A DNA stretch of 32,918 bases from Pseudomonas ovata (GTDB lineage: Bacteria; Pseudomonadota; Gammaproteobacteria; Pseudomonadales; Pseudomonadaceae). Made by a program: the position numbers and the translations under genes. The notes beneath the pieces were generated by a model. The model made no database searches. It was not told where the DNA came from and saw only the letters and a list, made by a program, of their open reading frames with translations. The DNA lies in the NCBI RefSeq assembly GCF_003131185.1, contig NZ_QFFU01000040.1, positions 1 to 32,918 of the forward strand. The letters are read 5' to 3'. Shown piece after piece: positions 1-9,107 of this stretch. How positions within the stretch are numbered: the first letter of the stretch is position 1; every line of letters starts with the position of its first letter.

Positions 1-111
1 CAAAATCTGCGAAACGCCCCAGATTTACGGCTGTGAACACTTTCAAAATCTGCGAAACGCCACAATTTTACGACTGCTGACGCAGCCGGTCGCGGGCAAG
101 CGCGCTCCTAC
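1..111. repeat. REP-type compound repeat, partial
   Basis: The 18-mer CAAAATCTGCGAAACGCC occurs twice, at 1-18 and 44-61. It is followed by a stretch ending in GGCAAGCGCGCTCCTAC at about 95-111. The right-hand part (about 66-111) is the same as the right half of the 123-bp repeats at 18006-18128 and 23215-23337. The left half is replaced here by the tandem 18-mers and cut by the window edge. GGGCAAGCGCGCTCCTA-type ends are typical of Pseudomonas REP elements (established knowledge). Confidence 0.75.
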
Positions 112-227
112 CCGCGTCGAATTTAATATCCAATAAAGTCAGTGAGTTATTTTTTAGAGCGCGGCCGGGGGGGCGCTACACAAGAATCCGGTTACCATCC
201 GCGCGTGTCCCAAGCCCTGAGCCCGCC

Positions 228-1132
228 ATGAAAACCCGATCCGATCAATTGCAGGTGTTTGTCACGGTGATCGAGTGCGGGTCAATTTCCGCCGCCGCCG
301 AACAGTTGGGCCTGACGCCTTCGGCGGTCAGTCGCACCCTGACCCGGCTGGAGGCCCGGTTGCAGACCACGCTGCTCAACCGCACCACCCGGCGCATGGA
401 CCTGACCGAGGAAGGGCGTTCCTTTCTTGAGCGTGCCCGCGACATTCTGGAGCGCATGCATGATCTTGAAGAGCACCTGACCCAGTCCCGGCAAACCCCC
501 GCCGGGCGCTTGCGGGTCAATGCCGCCTCGCCGTTCATGCTGCATTCGGTGGTGCCGCATATCGGTGAGTTTCGTCGGCTGTACCCGGACATTCAGCTGG
601 AGCTGACCAGCAACGACTGGTTCATCGACCTGCTGGAGCACAGCACCGACATCGCCATCCGTATCGGCGAGCTGAGTGATTCGACCTTGCATGCACGTTC
701 GCTGGGGTGCAGCGCGCTGAACATCGTCGCCAGCCCGGACTATCTACAGCGCTGCGGCACACCGGCCTCTGTCGAGGACCTGGCCGGGCATACCTTGCTG
801 GGCTTTACCCAGGTCGAGACGCTCAACCAATGGCCCTTGCGCCATGCCGGGGGCGATCGCCTGCCGATCCGGCCGACCATCGCGGCGTCCAGCGGCGACA
901 CCTTGCGGCATCTGGCGCTGGCGGGAGAGGGGATTGCCTGCCTGTCGCACTTCATGACCCACGAAGACCTGCGCGAAGGCCGGCTGGTGACTGTGCTGGA
1001 GGCGGCCAACAGCGGCTATCGCCAGCCGATTCATGCGGTGTACTACCGCAATTCCAAGCTGGCGCTGCGCATCGAGTGCTTTCTGGATTTCATGCAGGAC
1101 AAACTGGCCGAGTACGCCTGCAGATCACCCGA

Positions 1133-1139
<7 letters not shown>
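228..1139 (+). CDS. LysR-family transcriptional regulator
   Basis: A 303-residue protein of the usual LysR length. Residues about 5-64 form the winged helix-turn-helix; ISAAAEQLGLTPSAVSRTLT is the recognition region and 'LLNRTTRRMDLTEEG' the wing that follows. Residues about 90-295 form the substrate-binding-like effector domain. The overall pattern resembles the CrgA/DsdC-like branch common in pseudomonads. Its target is unknown: LysR proteins often regulate a divergent neighbour, but only repeat sequence lies upstream in this window. The ATG at 228 gives the full helix-turn-helix. Its last 7 bases overlap the end of the convergent prfC gene, so the two transcripts share a tail-to-tail overlap. 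The family call is firm; the regulon is not inferable. Confidence 0.93.
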
Positions 1140-2716
<1,577 letters not shown>

Positions 2717-2754
2717 GGGAAATCGCCTGAAAAGGGAGTCAAAAAAGGGCGCAG

Positions 2755-2783
2755 ATTATAGCGCAACTCGGGCCAATAACCGA
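2755..2783 (-). promoter_or_regulatory. Candidate prfC promoter
   Basis: Read on the minus strand, a perfect TATAAT -10 box lies at 2760-2755, about 38 bases before the prfC start. The -35 region around 2783-2778 reads TCGGTT, a weak match at 17-bp spacing. Transcription would start roughly at 2748. This is assigned from sequence only. Confidence 0.55.
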
Positions 2784-3060
2784 ACCGCTCAGTCGATCCG
2801 GGGTGGCCAAATGCTGCCTCGCATGGGAACCTTTGCGATTCCGGAGACGTCCATTCCCTTGTAACAGGCCATGTCAGGACTGTTTCAAGTGGCTGATTCG
2901 ACTGCAAATCGGCTTGACGAAGCTGTGCTCATGGCATGTGTTTTCGCCCGGGTTCAACCCTTTACGGCGATCCACCTGCTGCTCTTCGCAAACCCTTCGG
3001 CTACGACCTGCAAAAGGCCGTGACAGGAGAGGCTTGCCGACTGAAAAAAGGAGTCCGCCC
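2784..3060. other. Intergenic region upstream of the osmoprotectant operon
   Basis: This gap between divergent prfC and the opu-type operon should hold the operon promoter. I see TTGACG on the plus strand near 2914-2919 but no convincing -10 box at proper spacing. No gene, tRNA or strong hairpin was recognised. An open frame runs in from 2803, but its translation has no family resemblance until codon 3061. Confidence 0.5.
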
Positions 3061-3774
3061 GTGGCAAATCGCTATGGCAAAGGGCTGATGGGAGGCGCGA
3101 TTATCGTCGTACTCCTGGCCCTGCTGGTCCACTGGATCGGCATTGATACGTTCGTGAAGTACAAGGATGACCTGCTGTTCTACCTGCAAGCACACCTGGT
3201 GCTGGTGCTGGTCTCGATGCTGGCGGCCCTGGTGGTCGGTATCCCTGCCGGCATTGCCCTGAGCCGACCGTCCATGGTTGGCCGCGCCGAACGCTTCATG
3301 CAGATCTTCAATATCGGTAACACCGTTCCACCCCTCGCGGTTCTGGCCATTGCCCTCGGGATTCTCGGGATCGGCAGCGGGCCGGCCATCTTCGCGCTGT
3401 TCCTGGCCTCGCTGTTGCCCATCGTGCGCAACACCTACGAAGGCCTGAAAAACGTTCCCGCCTCGCTCAAGGAAGCTGCCACCGGCATCGGCATGACCCC
3501 GCGTCAGGTGCTGTTCAAGGTCGAGCTGCCCAATGCCGTGCCCATCATCGTCGGCGGCGTGCGCATCTCGCTGGCGCTTAATGTCGGTACTGCGCCGCTG
3601 TCGTTCCTGATCGGCGCCAACAGCCTGGGCAGCCTGATCTTCCCCGGCATCGGTCTGAACAACCAGCCGCAACTGCTGCTGGGCGCAGCCTGCACCGCCT
3701 TGCTGGCGCTGCTGCTCGATGGCCTGGTCACGCTGTTCAGCCGCCTGTGGCTCGAACGCGGACTGACCCGTTGA
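3061..3774 (+). CDS. Osmoprotectant ABC transporter permease (OpuCB/YehW-like)
   Basis: A 237-residue inner-membrane permease with about five or six hydrophobic segments. It carries the MetI-type EAA loop around 'NVPASLKEAATGIGMTPRQV', which contacts the ATPase. The GTG at 3061 is chosen because GGAG lies just upstream (3049-3052) and the protein then starts at the family length; the open frame continues upstream but that part looks non-coding. It imports a quaternary amine such as glycine betaine, choline or carnitine (family knowledge; the actual substrate is not determined). It is the first gene of a four-gene operon, followed 29 bases later by the binding protein. Confidence 0.92.
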   Translation: MANRYGKGLMGGAIIVVLLALLVHWIGIDTFVKYKDDLLFYLQAHLVLVLVSMLAALVVGIPAGIALSRPSMVGRAERFMQIFNIGNTVPPLAVLAIALGILGIGSGPAIFALFLASLLPIVRNTYEGLKNVPASLKEAATGIGMTPRQVLFKVELPNAVPIIVGGVRISLALNVGTAPLSFLIGANSLGSLIFPGIGLNNQPQLLLGAACTALLALLLDGLVTLFSRLWLERGLTR

Positions 3775-3803
3775 GACCTGCCCTGTTCAGATAAGGAACC
3801 CTC

Positions 3804-4697
3804 ATGAAAAAGCTTTGTTTATTACTGGGCCTTGGCTTGCTGTTCTCGGCCTTTGTCCAGGCTGCCGAAAAACCGGTGCTGCGCATCGGCGCCCGGGTGT
3901 TCACCGAGCAGACCCTGCTCGCCGAGCTGACCGCGCAGTACCTGCGCACCAAGGACTTCGAGGTGCAGATCACCGGCGGGCTGGGCAGCAACCTGGCGCG
4001 CAGTGCCCAGGAAAGCGGCCAACTGGACCTGCTGTGGGAGTACACCGGGGTGTCGCTGGTGGCCTACAACCATGTCGACGAACGCCTCGACAGTGCCCAG
4101 ACCTACGCCCGGGTCAAGGAACTGGACGCCAAAAAGGGCCTGGTCTGGCTGACGCCTTCGCGCTTCAGCAACACCTATGCGCTGGGGCTGCCGGAAAAGA
4201 CCGCCAAGGCCTATCCGCAGCTCAACAGCGTCAGCGACCTGACCCAAGTGATGAAGGCTGAGGCCGACAAAGGCCACATCGTCGCGCTGGACACCGAGTT
4301 CGCCAACCGCTCCGACGGCCTCAAAGGCCTGGTCGAGCACTACGGCATGAACCTGGGCCGCGAGAACATCCGCCAGATGGACGCCGGGCTGGTCTACACC
4401 GCCATGCGCAACGGCCAGGTGTTCGCGGGCCTGGTGTACACCACCGACGGGCGCCTGGACGCCTTCAAGCTCAAGGTGCTGGAGGACGATAAGCATTACT
4501 TCCCGGACTACACCGCCGCCCCGGTGATCCGCCAGGCGTACCTGGATCAGCATCCGCAAGTGGCCGACCTGCTCAAGCCGCTGGCCGAGCTGCTGGACAA
4601 CGCCACCATGCGCGCCCTGAACGCCAAGGTCGATGTCGACCACCAGAGCCCGTCCACTGTGGCTGCAGAGTTCCTGCGCCAGCACCCACTCAAGTAA
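3804..4697 (+). CDS. Osmoprotectant ABC transporter substrate-binding protein (OpuCC/OsmF-like)
   Basis: A 297-residue periplasmic protein. Residues 1-20 form a classic signal peptide (KK, hydrophobic core, VQA before the cut). No lipobox cysteine is present, so it is soluble rather than a lipoprotein. The rest is one OpuAC-type quaternary-amine-binding domain. Typical family stretches are GARVFTEQTLLAEL near the mature N-terminus, the aromatic 'WEYTG' region and 'LVYTTDGRL', where ligand-binding residues cluster. It delivers substrate to the two permeases on either side. The start has AAGGAA 6-11 bases upstream. Family assignment is strong; ligand identity is inference. Confidence 0.93.
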   Translation: MKKLCLLLGLGLLFSAFVQAAEKPVLRIGARVFTEQTLLAELTAQYLRTKDFEVQITGGLGSNLARSAQESGQLDLLWEYTGVSLVAYNHVDERLDSAQTYARVKELDAKKGLVWLTPSRFSNTYALGLPEKTAKAYPQLNSVSDLTQVMKAEADKGHIVALDTEFANRSDGLKGLVEHYGMNLGRENIRQMDAGLVYTAMRNGQVFAGLVYTTDGRLDAFKLKVLEDDKHYFPDYTAAPVIRQAYLDQHPQVADLLKPLAELLDNATMRALNAKVDVDHQSPSTVAAEFLRQHPLK

Positions 4698-4710
4698 AGG
4701 AGGCACCATC

Positions 4711-5364
4711 ATGGGATTTTTCGACGCCTTCTCGCACATGGACTGGGCCCAGGTCGCACACCTGACCTGGCAGCACATCACCCTGGTTGGGGTCGCCGTG
4801 ACCCTGGCCATTCTGGTCGGTGTGCCGCTGGGCATTCTGATGACCCGCTTTCCGGCCGTGGCCGGGCCGTTGCAGGCCAGCGCCACGGTGCTACTGACCG
4901 TGCCATCGATTGCGCTGTTCGGCCTGCTGCTGCCGTTCTATTCGAAGTTCGGCCAGGGCCTTGGCCCGTTGCCGGCCATCACCGCCGTGTTCCTGTATTC
5001 GCTGCTGCCGATCATGCGCAACACCTACCTGGCCCTGACCGGTGTCGAACCCGGCATCCGTGAAGCGGCCAAGGGCATCGGTATGACCTTCGGCCAGCGC
5101 CTGCGCATGGTCGAGCTGCCGATTGCCGTGCCGGTGATCCTGGCCGGCGTGCGCACCGCCGTGGTGATGAACATCGGCGTCATGACCATCGCCGCCACTA
5201 TCGGCGCGGGCGGTCTTGGCGTCCTCATTCTGGCTTCAATCAGCCGCAGCGACATGTCGATGCTGATCGTGGGCGCGGTGCTGGTCAGCATCCTGGCCAT
5301 CATCGCCGACCTGCTGCTGCAACTGCTGCAACGCACGCTGACCCCTAAAGGACTCTTGAAATGA
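4711..5364 (+). CDS. Osmoprotectant ABC transporter permease (OpuCD/YehY-like)
   Basis: A 217-residue inner-membrane permease, paralogous to the one at 3061-3774. The ATG at 4711 is preceded by AAAGGAGG, a near-perfect ribosome binding site; an in-frame ATG at 4633 lies inside the binding-protein gene and is not used. The EAA-type cytoplasmic loop is seen at 'VEPGIREAAKGIGMTFGQRL'. Hydrophobic segments are spaced as in MetI-type permeases. Its stop overlaps the ATPase start in an ATGA junction, indicating translational coupling. With the first permease it probably forms the heterodimeric channel of the importer. Confidence 0.93.
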   Translation: MGFFDAFSHMDWAQVAHLTWQHITLVGVAVTLAILVGVPLGILMTRFPAVAGPLQASATVLLTVPSIALFGLLLPFYSKFGQGLGPLPAITAVFLYSLLPIMRNTYLALTGVEPGIREAAKGIGMTFGQRLRMVELPIAVPVILAGVRTAVVMNIGVMTIAATIGAGGLGVLILASISRSDMSMLIVGAVLVSILAIIADLLLQLLQRTLTPKGLLK

Positions 5365-6518
5365 TCGAACTCCAAAACCTCACCAAGACTTTCCAGAGCA
5401 ACGGCAAGGAAGTGAAGGCTGTCGATTCGGTCAGCCTGACCGTCAACGAAGGCGAGATCTGCGTCTTCCTCGGCCCTTCGGGCTGCGGCAAGAGCACCAC
5501 GCTGAAAATGATCAACCGCCTGATCGCGCCGACCTCCGGCAAGGTACTGATCAACGGCGAAGACACCACCGGCCTGGACGAAGTGACCCTGCGTCGTAAC
5601 ATCGGCTATGTGATCCAGCAGATCGGCCTGTTTCCCAACATGACCATCGAGGAAAACATCGTGGTGGTGCCCAGGCTGCTGGGCTGGGACGCGCAGAAGT
5701 GCCACGACCGGGCCCGTGAGCTGATGAACATGATCAAGCTCGAACCCAAGCAGTACCTGCACCGCTACCCGCGCGAGCTGTCCGGTGGCCAGCAGCAGCG
5801 TATCGGTGTGATCCGTGCCCTGGCGGCCGACGCGCCTCTGCTGCTGATGGACGAGCCGTTCGGCGCGGTCGACCCGATCAACCGCGAGATGATCCAGAAT
5901 GAGTTCTTCGAGATGCAGCGGGCGCTGAACAAGACCGTGATCATGGTCAGCCACGACATCGACGAAGCCCTCAAGCTGGGCGACAAGATCGCCATCTTCC
6001 GCGCCGGCAAGCTGGTGCAGATCGACCACCCCGATACCCTGCTGGCGCACCCGGCGGACGATTTCGTCTCCAACTTCGTCGGCCAGGACAGCACCCTCAA
6101 GCGCCTGCTGCTGGTCAAGGCCGAAGACGCCGCCGACAACGCGCCCTCGGTCAGCCCGGAAACCCCGGTGGCCGATGCCCTAGAAGTCATGGACGAAAAC
6201 GACCGCCGCTACGTGGTGGTCACCGACGGCGAGAACAAGGCCATGGGCTTCGTGCGCCGGCGCGACCTGCACCGCCAGGCCGGCACCTGCGTGCAGTTCC
6301 TGCAACCATTCAATGCCACCGCGGCCTACGACGAGAACCTGCGCATCCTGCTGTCGCGCATGTACGAGTTCAACCGCGCCTGGCTGCCGGTACTGGATGC
6401 CGAGAACGTGTTCCTCGGTGAAGTGACCCAGGAGTCGATTGCGGCCTACCTGAGCTCGGGTCGCTCGCGCGGGGCCAAGACCAGTATTGTGTCGCCGGCG
6501 GAGCTGGCGGTTTCGTAA
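5361..6518 (+). CDS. Osmoprotectant ABC transporter ATPase with CBS domains (OpuCA/ProV-like)
   Basis: A 385-residue cytoplasmic ATPase powering the importer. Walker A is GPSGCGKST (residues 38-46), the ABC signature LSGGQQQR begins at 140, Walker B and D-loop read LLLMDEPFGAVD, and the H-loop is in 'MVSHDIDEA'. Residues about 255-370 form a tandem CBS region (for example 'VADALEVMDENDRRYVVVTDG' split over two motifs). In OpuA/OpuC transporters this region senses ionic strength or cyclic-di-AMP (family knowledge; which applies here is unknown). It is the last gene of the operon, coupled by a 4-base overlap to the permease and followed by a hairpin at 6528. Confidence 0.95.
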   Translation: MIELQNLTKTFQSNGKEVKAVDSVSLTVNEGEICVFLGPSGCGKSTTLKMINRLIAPTSGKVLINGEDTTGLDEVTLRRNIGYVIQQIGLFPNMTIEENIVVVPRLLGWDAQKCHDRARELMNMIKLEPKQYLHRYPRELSGGQQQRIGVIRALAADAPLLLMDEPFGAVDPINREMIQNEFFEMQRALNKTVIMVSHDIDEALKLGDKIAIFRAGKLVQIDHPDTLLAHPADDFVSNFVGQDSTLKRLLLVKAEDAADNAPSVSPETPVADALEVMDENDRRYVVVTDGENKAMGFVRRRDLHRQAGTCVQFLQPFNATAAYDENLRILLSRMYEFNRAWLPVLDAENVFLGEVTQESIAAYLSSGRSRGAKTSIVSPAELAVS

Positions 6519-6527
6519 TCTCGTCAA

Positions 6528-6563
6528 GCCTGACGCCAAGGGCTCTGATGTTTGGCGTCAGGC
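6528..6563. terminator. Convergent hairpin after the osmoprotectant operon
   Basis: A perfect 12-bp stem, GCCTGACGCCAA at 6528-6539 paired with TTGGCGTCAGGC at 6552-6563, has a 12-base loop. No long T-run follows on either strand. It sits between convergent genes and includes the stop codon of the orphan gene at 6558, so it may serve both transcripts. Confidence 0.6.
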
Positions 6564-7208
6564 AAGGGGATCGGCGATATTGATTTCCTTGATGTTCATC
6601 ATGATATTGATCGGGACGGTATTGTAGGCGAGCCAGGCCTGATCCTTTTTTGCACACGAGATAAAAGCCCACCAGGCGTTGCCGATGTTTTTTCGGTTAT
6701 ACACGCCTAATGGATTTCCATTGGGAGCTATGATCTGCACTGGACCGACGTCTCCGATACTCAGCGCCTGACTGGTAATGGCCGAGTTGTTGAGGTGTAC
6801 CCTCCAGCCCGGATAATTGCTCGACGATTTGTCTGGGCGTACATAAAGGTCAATATTGCGCAGGTTGAATGGGTCAATTGCTACCCGTATAGAGGTGGTG
6901 GCCAGGCTGCCTAGCGATAATTTTTTGTCGAAAAACATGGCGTGTCTGGCTTTGATTTCATAGCTCTCCGTGCCGTTGTCCCATTGTCGATACAGAAACC
7001 AGAACCGCATTTCTTCTTGGGGCATGGTCGTGGCCGTCAGATAGTCATATTCTTCGGACCTGGTGTGGTACGTGGTTGAAGAGATGGCCTTGCCGGCCGC
7101 AACGACAGTCTTCTCTTCGACTAATTGAGAGAAGTCGAGTTGAGCGTCATAAGGGGGCATTGAGCGCAGTGACGCGATAAATGAGCGCTCTTTGAGATAA
7201 GTCGACAT
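6558..7208 (-). CDS. Hypothetical protein, unrecognised
   Basis: A 216-residue protein of unknown family. It has no signal peptide and no membrane segment. Composition is rich in Ser/Thr and aromatic residues with alternating hydrophobic stretches (for example 'IDLYVRPDK', 'GWRVHLNNSA', 'VGPVQIIAPNGNPLGVY'), suggesting a mainly beta-strand fold (inference). The ATG at 7208 has CGAGGA about 9 bases upstream. The gene is visibly richer in A and T than its neighbours: bases 6841-6900 hold 27 G or C of 60. Codon use also differs, which suggests horizontal acquisition. It stands alone between the opu-type operon and speC. It could be a secreted or accessory protein linked to the nearby toxin genes, but nothing in the sequence proves that. 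Confidence 0.75.
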   Translation of the reverse strand: MSTYLKERSFIASLRSMPPYDAQLDFSQLVEEKTVVAAGKAISSTTYHTRSEEYDYLTATTMPQEEMRFWFLYRQWDNGTESYEIKARHAMFFDKKLSLGSLATTSIRVAIDPFNLRNIDLYVRPDKSSSNYPGWRVHLNNSAITSQALSIGDVGPVQIIAPNGNPLGVYNRKNIGNAWWAFISCAKKDQAWLAYNTVPINIMMNIKEINIADPLA

Positions 7209-7531
7209 AGTACTTTTCCTCGGATAAGTCGCTTGATCATGGAGGGAGAGTCACGCCCTGGGAAACTGTTAGAAACGCTAGGTTGGCCAGTCATTTGCCG
7301 CCTGTCGTCCGATCGGGCTCCGGTACCCGTGTCGATACCTCGCAAGGCGCTGTGGGGAACATCACCCTGTCATGTAGGTCCGTTACACAGTGGGTGCAGT
7401 GAAAGCCGAGAGTGCCGTGTGCGAAAACGCGACATTTTTAGTTGATCTCAAGCCCCTCAGGTCCTAAAGTTCGCGCCGAACGTCCATGCTGGAAACGATC
7501 CATCCGGCTCAAGTACTGACGACGAGACAGC
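7209..7531. other. Gene-free region between orphan gene and speC leader
   Basis: About 320 bases without a supported gene. It must hold the promoter of the minus-strand orphan gene. Because a plus-strand terminator follows at 7532, it may also hold a start for a short plus-strand RNA. A small hairpin GTTCG-CGC-CGAAC lies near 7469-7481. No convincing sigma-70 boxes were identified. Confidence 0.4.
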
Positions 7532-7564
7532 AAGGCCCAGGGGCGCCGCCCCCGTGGCCTTTTT
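7532..7564 (+). terminator. Intrinsic terminator upstream of speC
   Basis: AAGGCC (7532-7537) pairs with GGCCTT (7556-7561), and inside it GGGGC (7540-7544) pairs with GCCCC (7548-7552). A run of T follows (7560-7564). The T-run is on the plus strand, so it ends a rightward transcript. No plus-strand gene precedes it, which points to either an attenuator in the speC leader or the end of a small RNA. Confidence 0.75.
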
Positions 7565-7668
7565 GCTTTCGGCGACATGCCTTGGGAAGTAGGCGAACCA
7601 AAGTGGGGATACGGAGGACGTTCATTGCACCCATTTATTCATTTGTTTGCCCCTGGAGTCCCCTGAGC

Positions 7669-8832
7669 ATGTCCATCAAGGTCGAAGACTATTTCGCAGC
7701 CGACACCTTCAAGAAAATGAAGTCGTTCGCTGACAAGCAGGAAACCCCGTTCGTGGTCATCGATACCCAGATGATCAGCCAGGCCTATGACGACCTGCGC
7801 GCCGGTTTCGATTTCGCCAAGGTCTACTACGCGGTCAAGGCCAACCCGGCAGTCGAAATCATCGAGTTGCTGCGCGACAAGGGTTCGAGCTTCGACATCG
7901 CTTCTATCTATGAGCTGGACAAGGTTCTGGGTTGTGGCGTGGGTCCGGAGCGCATGAGCTACGGCAACACCATCAAGAAATCCAAGGACATCCGCTACTT
8001 CTACGAGAAGGGCGTGCGCCTGTACGCCACCGACTCCGAAGCCGACCTGCGCAACATCGCCAAGGCCGCACCGGGCTCGAAAGTCTATGTGCGCATCCTC
8101 ACCGAAGGCTCGACCACGGCCGACTGGCCTTTGTCGCGCAAGTTCGGCTGCCAGACCGACATGGCCATGGACCTTTTGATCCTGGCGCGTGACCTGGGCC
8201 TGGTGCCGTACGGCATCTCGTTCCACGTCGGTTCCCAGCAGCGCGACATCAGCGTCTGGGACGCCGCGATTGCCAAGGTCAAGGTGATCTTCGAGCGTCT
8301 TAAAGAAGAAGACGGCATCGTGCTCAAGCTGATCAACATGGGCGGTGGCTTCCCGGCCAACTACATCACCCGCACCAACAGCCTGGAAACCTACGCTGAA
8401 GAGATCATCCGCTTCCTCAAGGAAGACTTCGGTGACGACCTGCCGGAAATCATCCTGGAGCCAGGCCGTTCGCTGATCGCCAACGCCGGTATCCTGGTCA
8501 GCGAAGTGGTGCTGGTAGCCCGCAAGTCGCGCACCGCCGTCGAGCGCTGGGTGTACACCGACGTGGGCAAGTTCTCCGGCCTGATCGAAACCATGGACGA
8601 GTCCATCAAGTTCCCGATCTGGACCGAGAAGAAAGGCGAGATGGAAGAAGTGGTCATCGCCGGCCCGACCTGCGACAGCGCCGACATCATGTACGAACAG
8701 TACAAGTACGGCCTGCCACTGAACCTGGCCATCGGTGACCGCCTGTACTGGCTGTCGACCGGTGCCTACACCACCAGCTACAGCGCCGTAGAGTTCAATG
8801 GCTTCCCGCCGTTGAAAGCCTTCTACTTGTAA
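7669..8832 (+). CDS. speC: Ornithine decarboxylase (PLP-dependent, fold III)
   Basis: A 387-residue cytoplasmic enzyme that converts L-ornithine to putrescine in polyamine synthesis. It belongs to the eukaryotic-like, alanine-racemase-fold decarboxylases. Lys57 in VYYAVKANP forms the PLP Schiff base, EPGRSL (from residue 264) binds the PLP phosphate, and Cys335 in GPTCDSAD is the catalytic cysteine contributed across the dimer. The ATG at 7669 is chosen: it gives the family N-terminus MSIKVEDYF and has TGGAG about 11 bases upstream. The frame is open further upstream, but it crosses the terminator hairpin at 7532 and looks non-coding. It is monocistronic, with a strong terminator after it. 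Lysine could be a secondary substrate, as in some relatives. Confidence 0.95.
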   Translation: MSIKVEDYFAADTFKKMKSFADKQETPFVVIDTQMISQAYDDLRAGFDFAKVYYAVKANPAVEIIELLRDKGSSFDIASIYELDKVLGCGVGPERMSYGNTIKKSKDIRYFYEKGVRLYATDSEADLRNIAKAAPGSKVYVRILTEGSTTADWPLSRKFGCQTDMAMDLLILARDLGLVPYGISFHVGSQQRDISVWDAAIAKVKVIFERLKEEDGIVLKLINMGGGFPANYITRTNSLETYAEEIIRFLKEDFGDDLPEIILEPGRSLIANAGILVSEVVLVARKSRTAVERWVYTDVGKFSGLIETMDESIKFPIWTEKKGEMEEVVIAGPTCDSADIMYEQYKYGLPLNLAIGDRLYWLSTGAYTTSYSAVEFNGFPPLKAFYL

Positions 8833-8852
8833 ATCGTTTGCAGCGGTAAATA

Positions 8853-8880
8853 AAACCCATGAGCGATCATGGGTTTTTTT
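8853..8880 (+). terminator. speC intrinsic terminator
   Basis: A perfect 10-bp stem, AAACCCATGA (8853-8862) and TCATGGGTTT (8867-8876), closes a GCGA tetraloop and runs into a T-tract to 8880. It lies 20 bases after the speC stop codon. Confidence 0.93.
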
Positions 8881-9107
8881 ATGCCTGTCAGTTGACCGCC
8901 CCTACAGTGTTTAAAAGCGGCTTATTGGATCCTTTACCTGGGAAAGTTATAGGTTGCTTTCGTCGTGGTTGAACGGTGGCGTATTCCTACAACACGGGTC
9001 AGCGCACGTTGCTGTTTATTCTGTTCTTCATTTGCTAGTTTCCAAATGCCTTGCAAGGAAGAGGTGTCTGGTTGTTTCGACCAGTTTTTATAATAAGGAA
9101 ATTGAAA

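Noticed and set aside
1..111. Possible CRISPR array, because of a repeated 18-mer
   Set aside because: There are only two units with a 25-base gap, joined to a REP-type end that recurs elsewhere; no cas genes are present.
2803..3060. N-terminal extension of the first osmoprotectant permease
   Set aside because: The extra 86 codons look non-coding, and a good ribosome binding site sits just before the GTG at 3061.
7486..7668. N-terminal extension of ornithine decarboxylase
   Set aside because: It runs through an intrinsic terminator hairpin and adds residues not found in the family; the ATG at 7669 gives the expected protein.
8884..9107. Small genes or a clear promoter before the toxin operon
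   Set aside because: Short open frames here lack ribosome binding sites, and TTGACC near 8892 has no convincing -10 partner.
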